Of a stretch of 5,133 bases of DNA, positions 1 to 5,133 are shown piece after piece. Both the position numbers and the translations under genes were made by a program. The stretch's first letter is position 1, and each line of letters opens with the position of its first letter. This DNA comes from Halobacteriales archaeon. GTDB lineage: Archaea; Thermoplasmatota; SW-10-69-26; JACQPN01; JAIVGT01. Location of the stretch: NCBI GenBank assembly GCA_020201485.1, contig JAIVGT010000123.1:1-5133 (forward strand), given 5' to 3'. Below the pieces are notes generated by a model. That model searched no databases and was not told where the DNA came from. It saw only the letters and a list, made by a program, of their open reading frames with translations.

Positions 1-435
1 GTCGTGTTCCGCGGGCGGCTGAGCGTCGCCGACCTCGTGCGCGCCTACCAGGAAGCCACGGTCGTGACGCTGCCGAGCGTGACGGACGCGGAGAGCTTCG
101 GCATGGTCCTGGCGGAGGCGAACGCGTGCGGCCGGCCGGTCGTGGGCGCGCGCATCGGCGGCATCCCGAGCTTCGTCCGCGACGGCGAGAACGGCCTGCT
201 CGTGCCGCCCAGCGACCCGCACGCGCTGGCGAGCGCGCTGCTGCAGCTCCTCACCGACCCCGAGCTCGCCGAGGGCATGGGGCAGGCGGGCCGGACGCGG
301 GTCGTGGAGGAGCACGACTGGCAGGATCTCACGACGCGCATCGAGGACCTGCTGCTGGGCGCGGCGCAGCGGCAGCGCGAGCCGCGGCAGCCGGCGATGC
401 CCCTGCCCGAGCCGCAGCCGAAGCCGGCGGCGTGA
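1..435 (+). CDS. GT4-family (GT-B) glycosyltransferase, C-terminal part, 5' end outside the window
   Basis: The reading frame is open from the first base and ends at TGA 433-435, giving 144 visible residues; the acceptor-binding N-terminal half and the start lie upstream of the window. Seen: the C-terminal Rossmann domain signature of group 1 glycosyltransferases. It has PSVTDAESFGMVLAEANACG, with the E-x7-E pair at visible residues E31 and E39, then GRPVVGARIGGIPSFVRDGENGLLV and a DPHALASAL helix. In this family these segments bind the nucleotide-sugar donor (NDP-hexose) and the enzyme retains the anomeric configuration. The last 25 or so residues are a Pro/Gln/Arg-rich tail unlikely to be structured. 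It is predicted cytosolic or peripherally membrane-bound. It lies on the opposite strand from the flippase/GT2 operon but plausibly serves the same glycan pathway. Sugar specificity cannot be read from this part. Confidence 0.93.
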   Translation, partial: VVFRGRLSVADLVRAYQEATVVTLPSVTDAESFGMVLAEANACGRPVVGARIGGIPSFVRDGENGLLVPPSDPHALASALLQLLTDPELAEGMGQAGRTRVVEEHDWQDLTTRIEDLLLGAAQRQREPRQPAMPLPEPQPKPAA

Positions 436-662
436 CGCCCGCGGCGCGGTGGCGCGCCGCCGGGCCCGCGAGGTTTGTCAACGAAGGCCTTTGAGGTCGC
501 AGCGGCCCCCGAAGCATGGACGGCCCGCGCGCGCGCCACCGGGGACGTTCCCCAACGCCTCGCGTGCGTCCAGGTGCGGCGCGCCTGGGTTGCCCCTCCG
601 GCGCGCCGCGCTCCCCCTCCTCCGGACGGAACCTTCTTCGCCCCCGTGGCCGCTGGCGGCGC
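436..662. other. Gap between GT4 and DUF1330 genes, no convincing gene
   Basis: Apart from the hairpin at its left end this stretch holds nothing I can support. A + strand frame is open from a TTG at 475 into the DUF1330 frame. Its translation up to about 684 is Ala/Arg/Pro-rich, unlike any family, and replaces the normal DUF1330 N-terminus, so I read it as non-coding. There is no clear TATA/BRE or -35/-10 pair. A pyrimidine-rich stretch runs from about 611 to 640, and an alternating CG tract lies at 526-536. Confidence 0.55.
438..464. terminator. GC-only hairpin just after the GT4 stop, possible transcription terminator
   Basis: GCGGCGCG at 441-448 pairs perfectly with CGCGCCGC at 453-460 around a 4-nt loop (GTGG). 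CCC 438-440 can extend the stem with GGG 462-464 across a bulged C461. It begins 3 nt after the GT4 stop, where a terminator would be expected. There is no proper T-tract, only TTT at 474-476 some 10 nt later, and stems of this size are common by chance at this GC content. A stalling or mRNA 3'-end hairpin is possible but unproven. Confidence 0.3.
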
Positions 663-960
663 ATGCCTGCCTACGTCGCCGTTGGATGTGGACGTGCACG
701 ATGCGGAGCGCTACCGCGCCTACCTCGAGCTTGGCCAGGCGGCGGTGGCGCAGCACGGCGGCCGCTTCCTCGTGCGCGGCGGCGCGCCGGAGCCCTTGGA
801 GGGAAGCTGGGCCCCGAAGCGGTTCGTCGTCATCGAGTTCCCCGACCGCGCGGCGGCGAAGCGCTGGTTCGACTCGCCCGCGTACCGGAAGGCGCGCGAA
901 GCGCGGAAGGGCGCCGCCACGTGGGAGGCGGTCGTCGTGGACGGCGTCACTGCGACGTGA
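663..960 (+). CDS. DUF1330 family protein, interrupted by an apparent +1 frameshift near 684
   Basis: The DUF1330 family consists of small (about 95-100 residue) ferredoxin-like alpha/beta proteins, usually dimeric, with no firmly established reaction. The N-terminus MPAYVAV is read from ATG 663-665 through 683. The rest (DVDVHDAERYRAYLELGQ, then AQHGGRFLVRGG, VVIEFPD, AAKRWFDSPAYRKAREAR, AVVVDG) is read from 685 to TGA 958-960 in another frame. Dropping one G at 684/685 joins them into a 98-residue protein of normal family length. As it stands, the only uninterrupted frame covering the domain starts at TTG 475 and lacks the first beta-strand. No SD is visible before 663. The gene converges on the nucleotidyltransferase gene, overlapping its 3' end by 14 bp. 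Family assignment is secure; whether the gene is intact is not. Its neighbours give no clue to its role. Confidence 0.82.
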
Positions 961-1850
961 CGCTGCGCAGCCCGGCGAGGAGGGGCACGACCTGGGAGGC
1001 GGCGGAAGGCACGTCGACCAACGTGCCGAACGGATCCATGCTCCCCTGGCCCGCGACCCGGTCCGCCAGGAGCGCCAGCGTCGCCGCGCGCACGCGCCCG
1101 GTCGGATGCGCGGCCCAGCGGCGCGCGCCCGGCACGCGGCCGGCGTGCAGCCGGTACGCCACGTTGTCGAGCCAGGTGTCGTGCCGCGCGTACTCCGCGA
1201 GGCTGTCCAGGCCGGCATGGCACAGGGCCACGGGCACGGTCTCCAGGATGGCCCGCGCCGAGGCGCGCCACGCCTCGCGCGCGTCGCGCCCCGGGGCGCG
1301 GCCGGGGTCCACCTTGAACGTGAACGCCCACGCGAGCCAGTCCACGCCTCGCGCCAGCTCGGGCGGGGCGCGCTTGCGGTCCAGCAGGTCCTCGAACGCG
1401 GACCAACGCTCCCGCTGCGACGGGCCGTAGAGCCCGAGGGCGAGCAGGTGCGCGTCGAGGGCGGCGAGGAATCCCTTGCTGGCCTGGATGCGCAGGAGGT
1501 GCGCGTCGCAAGTCGATGTGCAGGCCGAGATCGCGCTCCAGCTCCGCCCGCAGCGGCTCGTAGGCTGCGTGGCCGAGCCTGGCCTTGCGCAATGCGACGA
1601 AGTCGTAATCGTTCTGGGGCTCCCCCTGCCATACCGCGCCTTCCCCGCGGGCGAAGCCGCCGGTCAGGACCAGGGCGCGCAGGCCGGGGTCGGCGCGGCG
1701 CACCTCGCGCACCACGTGGCCCAGGTCGTCCTCGATGCGGCGCAGGACCTCGGGCGTGTCGTGGATGGTGTAGCCGAGGCTGGGGCCGGGCGCGTCCGCG
1801 GGCGGCAGGACGAGCTGCGCCTCAGGCGGTGACGAGCTTGCGCGCGGCAT
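947..1850 (-). CDS. Nucleotidyltransferase (pol-beta superfamily), apparent frameshift after catalytic domain
   Basis: Such enzymes transfer a nucleoside monophosphate from an NTP to a hydroxyl or phosphate group. Seen: from ATG 1848-1850 the catalytic core has the LTGGFARGEG loop (G64, G65), the NDYDF metal-binding pair (D81, D83) and a third acid in LHIDL (D113), the full hallmark of the superfamily. The start is supported by AAGGAG 4 nt upstream. After about residue 115 this frame becomes Arg/Pro-rich noise. The frame one base further on gives a helical C-terminal region (HLLRIQASKGF, GPSQRERWSAFEDLLDRKR, VDWLAWAFTFKVDPGR, AEYARHDTWLDNVAYRLHAG) ending at TGA 949-947. Skipping one base within about 1502-1512 yields a protein of about 300 residues. 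The start overlaps the phosphodiesterase 3' end by 29 bp, so it is the last gene of the operon. Substrate is unknown; a sugar phosphate, glycan or tRNA-like target cannot be distinguished. It is either a pseudogene or intact with a sequence error. Confidence 0.8.
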
Positions 1851-3078
1851 GGGGCTCCTTCGCCAGCAGGCTCGTGCCTTCCTGGCCCTCGGGCACGGGC
1901 ACGCCGAGCAGGTCGCACAGCGTCGGGAACACGTCCACCAGGGAGCGCGGCTCGAAGCCGCCCGGCGCGATGCCCTCGCTGCGCGTGAGCACGGCCATGC
2001 CGTACTGCTCGGCGGTCTTGTCCAGGTAGCCGTGCATGCCCTTGATGACGCTGTCCTTGACGTGGAAGTAGTCCGGCCAGAACAGCGTGCCCGGATGGGC
2101 GGCGAACATGCGGTCGCCCCATTGGCGCGAGGTCGGGATGCGGCGCTTGCGGCGCTCCTCGTCGCTGATGGGCCGGCCCCCGGGGATGCTCGGCAGCGCG
2201 GCCTCGATCTCGCGCCGCGCGCGCTCGTTCTGGTACCAGAGCACGGCGAGCGTGCTGTTCACGAACACCACGTAGTCCTTCGCCGGGGTCAGGGGCAGCT
2301 TGCGCAGCGCCTTTTGGATGTCCACGCGCTGCTCCACCGGGGCCATGCCGTGGTCGGCGCACACGAACAGGTCGAAGTCGGAGTAGCCGTCCTGCAGCGC
2401 GCCGTGGACCTCCTTGATCTTGCGGTCGAGCTCGGCCAGGCAGTCATTCTGGATGTAGTCGGCGAATGGGCCGTGCTTGTGGCCCTGCTGGTCCATGATG
2501 CTGAACTGCGCCACGTACAGGCGGTAGTCCTTGCCCGCGGACAGGTCGCGCACCAGGCTGGCGTGGATCTTGTCGTCGTCGCCGCTCACCGGGTGGGCGC
2601 GGTAGGTGTAGGTGAGGCCGTGCTCGCGGCACAGGTCGAAGATGCTCGTCCGGCCGAGCGCGCCCGGGTCGTGCACCGGCTTGCTGTCCTCGCACAGGCG
2701 GAAGAAGGGCGCGTAGCGCGGCGGGATCCAGGCCGGGTCGGTGTGGTAGCTGTCGCTCACCCACTTCGTGATGTGCTTGATGGCGCGCCGCGCCGGCACG
2801 AACGCCTTGTACGGCTTCACCACGTTCGGGAGCGGGCCGAGCTTGCGCAGCCAGCGGAACGGGCTGTTCTCCGGGTCGTAGACGTAGGCGCTGAGGTTGT
2901 TGCTCACGTCCGGATGGACGCCCGTGAAGAACGCCGTGCGCTGGGCGAAGCCGGGCGGGCTGACCATGCTGCCCGTCAGGCTCTGCTGGGCCAGGCCGTG
3001 CAGGAAGGGCATGCTGTCGGGGCGGACGTAGTCCTGGCGGCCGGCATCGACGATGAGGAACACGCTGGTGCGGGTCAT
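1822..3078 (-). CDS. Alkaline-phosphatase superfamily phosphodiesterase (type I PDE / nucleotide pyrophosphatase-like)
   Basis: The protein has 418 residues and is complete. Members hydrolyse phosphomono- or diesters with two metal ions. Metal-ligand motifs are in family order: D11 in FLIVDAGRQD, D196 and H200 in SIMDQQGHKHGP, D242-H243 in CADHGM, and H349 in KGMHGY. The end (SLVDVFPTLCDLLGVPVPEGQEG, residues 379-401) is the typical closing segment shared with phosphopentomutase, iPGM and sulfatase relatives. The FFTGVHP turn (residues 50-56) marks the nucleophile region, but the expected Thr/Ser position looks altered (see findings). No signal peptide or membrane helix is seen, so it is predicted cytosolic, unlike secreted NPP enzymes. 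The start ATG 3078-3076 overlaps the GT2 stop as ATGA and has AAGGAG 8 nt upstream. Inferred role: cleaving a phosphodiester or nucleotide-linked intermediate of the glycan pathway. The superfamily is certain; the substrate is unknown. Confidence 0.92.
   Translation of the reverse strand: MTRTSVFLIVDAGRQDYVRPDSMPFLHGLAQQSLTGSMVSPPGFAQRTAFFTGVHPDVSNNLSAYVYDPENSPFRWLRKLGPLPNVVKPYKAFVPARRAIKHITKWVSDSYHTDPAWIPPRYAPFFRLCEDSKPVHDPGALGRTSIFDLCREHGLTYTYRAHPVSGDDDKIHASLVRDLSAGKDYRLYVAQFSIMDQQGHKHGPFADYIQNDCLAELDRKIKEVHGALQDGYSDFDLFVCADHGMAPVEQRVDIQKALRKLPLTPAKDYVVFVNSTLAVLWYQNERARREIEAALPSIPGGRPISDEERRKRRIPTSRQWGDRMFAAHPGTLFWPDYFHVKDSVIKGMHGYLDKTAEQYGMAVLTRSEGIAPGGFEPRSLVDVFPTLCDLLGVPVPEGQEGTSLLAKEPHAARKLVTA
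1855..1860 (-). promoter_or_regulatory. Ribosome binding site of the nucleotidyltransferase gene
   Basis: On the coding strand AAGGAG stands 4 nt before ATG 1850-1848. It lies within the last codons of the phosphodiesterase gene, so ribosomes finishing that gene stop only 29 bp past the new start. This supports the 1850 start and translational coupling. Confidence 0.7.
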
Positions 3079-4067
3079 GCTTGCATCTCCTTGGTCGTCA
3101 CAGGGGGGTTGGGGTTCGGCGCGGCGATGAGGCCGCGCAGGTACGCGCAGAGGAATGCGAGGTCGAAGGGCGGGCTCGCCGCCACGCCGAGCAGCATCGG
3201 GCCGAGGTCCATCTTGCCCCGGCGGTGCCAGGCGCGGCGCAGGGCCGGGGCCCAGAGGGCGAGGAGCAGCAGGAGGAAGGTCTCGACGCTCGGGCTGAGC
3301 GCGAGGAGGAGCAGGGCGAAGGCGAGGAGCACGCCCCAGGCGAGGACGGGCTTGTTCAGGCCGAGCTCGGCGGCGAAGCTGCCCCAGCCCAAGCCCTCGC
3401 GTACGTTCTTGACCAGCTCCATGCGCGCGCTGTCCACGTCCCGGTGGCGCACGAGCATGTCCGGGTTGTACGCGGCGTGGTACCCGGCGCCGAGCGCGCG
3501 CTGCGCGAGGAGCAGGTCGTCCACCGCGCTCGCCGCCGGGCTCGTGCCGAAGGGGAAGGCGAGGACCACGTCGCGGCGCAGCGCCGCGTTCACGTTGCTC
3601 GCGAACTTCGCCGGGTCGCTGCTCGGGCCGGACGGGAAATGGTGGTAGCGCAGGCCGCGCACCGCCGCGCCCACGCCCCACCGCGGCGGGTCGTGGAGCT
3701 GCCTGCCGAAGACCATGTCGGCACTGCGCAGGCTGTGCAGGGCCTCGCTGACCCAGCCCTCGCCCGGCACGGCATCGGCGCTGAGGAAGGCCACGTGCGT
3801 GCCGCGCGCGAGCTGCACGCCCCGGTTGCGCGCCTCGCCCACGCTGATGCGGGTCGGCGCGACCTCCAGGCGCAGGGGCACGGGGAAGTCCGCTTGCCGG
3901 GCGCGCACGCGGTCCGCGGTGCGGTCGGTGCTCGCGGCGTCGATGACCGCCACCTCGAAATCGCGCTCGCGCTGCTTGGCGAGCCCGTCCAGGCTGGCGT
4001 CGATGTTCCGCTCCTCATTCCAGGTGAGGAGCACGACGGTGAGCTGGCAGGGCCTCGGGGCTGGCAT
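3075..4067 (-). CDS. GT2-family (GT-A) glycosyltransferase with C-terminal membrane anchor
   Basis: The protein has 330 residues and is complete. It is an inverting sugar transferase using a nucleotide-sugar donor at the inner membrane face. In order: LTVVLLTWNEERNI (9-22), the first strand and N-E-E loop; FEVAVIDAASTDRT (37-50), with D43 for nucleotide binding; GEARNRGVQLARGTHVAFL (77-95); S96-A97-D98-A99 in place of the usual D-x-D metal site; NVNAALRRDV (158-167); and VDDLLLAQRALGAGY (182-196), whose D183/D184 occupy the catalytic-base (ED) position. Two hydrophobic segments (about 243-257 and 262-276) and a weaker one (about 290-310) anchor the C-terminus. The start has AGGAGGTGA immediately upstream, inside the flippase gene, which it overlaps by 53 bp; its stop overlaps the next start by 4 bp. 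Likely adds one sugar to a lipid-linked glycan; donor and acceptor are not predictable. Confidence 0.93.
   Translation of the reverse strand: MPAPRPCQLTVVLLTWNEERNIDASLDGLAKQRERDFEVAVIDAASTDRTADRVRARQADFPVPLRLEVAPTRISVGEARNRGVQLARGTHVAFLSADAVPGEGWVSEALHSLRSADMVFGRQLHDPPRWGVGAAVRGLRYHHFPSGPSSDPAKFASNVNAALRRDVVLAFPFGTSPAASAVDDLLLAQRALGAGYHAAYNPDMLVRHRDVDSARMELVKNVREGLGWGSFAAELGLNKPVLAWGVLLAFALLLLALSPSVETFLLLLLALWAPALRRAWHRRGKMDLGPMLLGVAASPPFDLAFLCAYLRGLIAAPNPNPPVTTKEMQA
3087..3092 (-). promoter_or_regulatory. Ribosome binding site of the phosphodiesterase gene
   Basis: AAGGAG on the coding strand, 8 nt before ATG 3078-3076, lies inside the last codons of the GT2 gene. Together with the ATGA stop/start overlap it fixes the start and suggests termination-reinitiation. 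The coding-strand bases upstream of 3078 in the phosphodiesterase frame encode only Arg/Pro-rich noise. Confidence 0.75.
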
Positions 4068-5133
4068 GGGTCACCTCCTCCACGGGTTCGCGCACCGCCT
4101 TGCGCAGCCGCGCCGCGGCGAACAGCGCCAGGGGGGCGTGGGCGAGGATCCACGCCAGGCCGATGCCTTCCAGGCCGAAGCGCGGCTCGAGCACGTAGGC
4201 GAGGGCGAAGAGCAGCGTGATGTTGATGGCCGGGTAGAGCACGAGCGCGACGTGCTCGTCGCGGCTCCGCAGCAGGGCCAGGTAGAGGTAGACGGGCACG
4301 ATGAGCACGATGCTCGACGCGAGCAGGACGAAGACGGTCAGCCCGTGCTGGAGGTAGCTGGCGCCGAACAGGCGGAGCACGAGGGGCGCGGTGAGCAGGG
4401 CGAGCACGGCGGCGGGGAGCACGATGAGCTTGTGGTGGCGCAGGGCCTGCCGCAGATAGCGGGCGTGGGCGCGCTCGCCGTGCCGGCTCATCTCGGCGAA
4501 CGTGCTGCGCGCGATGCTGGCGCTGAGCAGGAAGAGCATGCTCGCCCCGGTCCAGGCGATGTAGAACCAGGCGCTCGGCTCCGCGCCTTGCAGGCGGAGC
4601 ACGAGGGGCGGGAGGAGCAGGCCGGGCAGGAACTCCGCCGCGCTGCCGGTGATGTTGCGCGCCGCGGTGCCGAGGAAGCTGCTGACCGGGACGTGCTCCC
4701 GGTGCTGCGGGGCGTGCGCCTGCCCCTCCGGCTCGCCCGTCGGGGGCGCATCGGCCAGGGGCGAGGAGGCGCGGTGGTCGGGCATGGCGCGCAGCATCCA
4801 GGCCGCCATGACGATGCTCCCCACCATGGCCAGGCCCCACGCCACCGGGATGGGGAAGGGAAGGACGAGGGCGATGACGATGGCCGGGCACACGAGGCGC
4901 CCGATGTGGAGCACGAGGTTGCGGTAGAAGCTGAAGCGCGCCTCGCCCTCGGCGAGGAAGTGCGCGTCCTGCAGCCAGGTCACGACGAGGAGCGCGGCCA
5001 GCCCGCCCACGAGGGCGATGGTGCCCGGCGTCAGGCCCGTGTCCGCCTCGCCCAGCACGCGCGCGCCGACGGCGAGGACGGCGATGAGGGCGGCGATGCC
5101 GAGGAACCCGACCGTGACCGCGAGCTCGAGCAG
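4015..5133 (-). CDS. Wzx/MATE-like oligosaccharide flippase, N-terminus outside the window
   Basis: The frame is open to the right edge; 372 residues precede TGA 4017-4015. It is a polytopic inner-membrane protein of the MOP superfamily that moves lipid-linked oligosaccharides across the membrane. Seen: four hydrophobic helices (visible residues about 1-28, 34-56, 72-91, 94-114), a hydrophilic linker of about 36 residues (about 115-150, rich in His, Pro, Ala and Glu), then six helices (about 155-177, 183-207, 230-254, 261-285, 290-311, 317-340). That matches TM3-TM6, the inter-lobe loop and TM7-TM12 of the usual 12-TM fold, so about two helices are missing upstream. Supporting family-like segments include RSTFAEMSRHGE and APLVLRLFGASYLQHGLTV. 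A GTG at 5058 could start translation, but the frame continues hydrophobic beyond it, so it is internal. The charged tail overlaps the GT2 start by 53 bp. Flippase next to glycosyltransferases supports a polymer or N-glycan locus. Confidence 0.88.
   Translation of the reverse strand: MLELAVTVGFLGIAALIAVLAVGARVLGEADTGLTPGTIALVGGLAALLVVTWLQDAHFLAEGEARFSFYRNLVLHIGRLVCPAIVIALVLPFPIPVAWGLAMVGSIVMAAWMLRAMPDHRASSPLADAPPTGEPEGQAHAPQHREHVPVSSFLGTAARNITGSAAEFLPGLLLPPLVLRLQGAEPSAWFYIAWTGASMLFLLSASIARSTFAEMSRHGERAHARYLRQALRHHKLIVLPAAVLALLTAPLVLRLFGASYLQHGLTVFVLLASSIVLIVPVYLYLALLRSRDEHVALVLYPAINITLLFALAYVLEPRFGLEGIGLAWILAHAPLALFAAARLRKAVREPVEEVTHASPEALPAHRRAPHLE
4071..4080 (-). promoter_or_regulatory. Strong ribosome binding site of the GT2 gene
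   Basis: GAGGAGGTGA on the coding strand matches the 16S rRNA anti-SD over nine consecutive bases (AGGAGGTGA). Its GGAGG core is 6 nt from ATG 4067-4065. It is the strongest SD in the window and lies within flippase codons, about 55-65 bp before that gene's stop, so the GT2 gene can be started independently of flippase termination. Confidence 0.8.
4369..4388. repeat. 20-bp exact direct repeat, copy 1 (in flippase TM9)
   Basis: This 20-mer (CAGGCGGAGCACGAGGGGCG on the + strand) is identical to 4591-4610, 222 bp away, exactly 74 codons in frame. It encodes the PLVLRL part of APLVLRLFG. It lies inside the flippase gene and probably reflects similar helix ends in a repeated protein fold combined with strong codon bias. 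Confidence 0.6.
4591..4610. repeat. 20-bp exact direct repeat, copy 2 (in flippase TM7)
   Basis: Identical to 4369-4388 and in the same reading frame, encoding the PLVLRL part of PPLVLRLQG at the end of the first helix of the second lobe. Flanking bases are not conserved between the two copies, so there is no sign of a mobile element. Confidence 0.6.

Noticed and set aside
475..503. TTGTCA at 475-480 as a -35 promoter element
   Set aside because: No -10-like hexamer at 16-18 bp spacing; the downstream bases are GC-rich.
526..536. Alternating CG tract, possible Z-DNA
   Set aside because: Only about five CG steps, expected by chance at this GC content.
612..622. SD-like GGAGGAGG on the minus strand within the pyrimidine-rich stretch
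   Set aside because: No ATG/GTG at a suitable distance on the minus strand leads into a believable frame.
475..684. TTG-initiated N-terminal extension giving a 161-residue DUF1330 protein
   Set aside because: The extension is low-complexity, has no family match that I recognise, has no SD, and takes the place of the normal first strand that is found intact in another frame from ATG 663.
449..2029. Long open + strand frame across the nucleotidyltransferase region
   Set aside because: Its translation is Arg/Ala/Pro-rich with no motif, as expected for a shadow frame in very GC-rich DNA opposite a real gene.
1849..3648. Long + strand frame of about 600 residues antisense to the phosphodiesterase and GT2 genes
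   Set aside because: His/Val/Ala/Arg-rich composition mirrors the opposite strand; no domain, and the minus-strand genes have all their catalytic motifs.
3079..3681. N-terminal extension of the phosphodiesterase frame upstream of ATG 3078
   Set aside because: It is an Arg/Pro-rich shadow of the GT2 gene; ATG 3078 has an SD and begins directly with the FLIVDAG metal-binding strand.

Overview
The window is about 5.1 kb of very GC-rich DNA (roughly 70% or more by eye). It looks like part of a surface-glycan or lipid-linked-oligosaccharide locus in a high-GC prokaryote. The lineage cannot be fixed from this sequence. Shine-Dalgarno sites are strong (one has AGGAGGTGA, a match to the universal anti-SD), which fits many bacteria and also archaea such as Thermoplasmatota. 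The GT2 and phosphodiesterase types would fit either domain.

Layout. On the + strand there is the C-terminal half of a GT4 (GT-B) glycosyltransferase (1-435, cut by the left edge), then about 227 bp without a convincing gene, then a small DUF1330-family gene (663-960). Facing it on the - strand is a tightly packed series, read right to left: a Wzx/MATE-like flippase (from beyond the right edge to 4015), a membrane-anchored GT2 glycosyltransferase (4067-3075), an alkaline-phosphatase-superfamily phosphodiesterase (3078-1822) and a pol-beta-type nucleotidyltransferase (1850-947). Each gene in the series overlaps the next (53, 4 and 29 bp), and each internal start has its own SD inside the upstream gene. 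This points to one polycistronic, translationally coupled operon. The two gene sets converge and their stop ends overlap by 14 bp.

Joint role (inference). The GT2 and the neighbouring GT4 would build a glycan on a lipid carrier at the inner membrane face, and the flippase would turn it outward. The phosphodiesterase and nucleotidyltransferase could hydrolyse and install phosphodiester or nucleotidyl groups on the glycan, its carrier or a precursor. Their substrates are not visible here.

The main oddity is that the two genes at the convergent junction each carry an apparent net +1 frameshift: DUF1330 at about 684 and the nucleotidyltransferase at about 1502-1512, just after its third catalytic Asp. 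Both conceptual proteins become full-length and family-like when one base is dropped. This could be local sequence error or decay of two adjacent genes. I saw no RNA genes, CRISPR arrays, insertion sequences or origins, and no convincing undescribed system beyond this coupled module.
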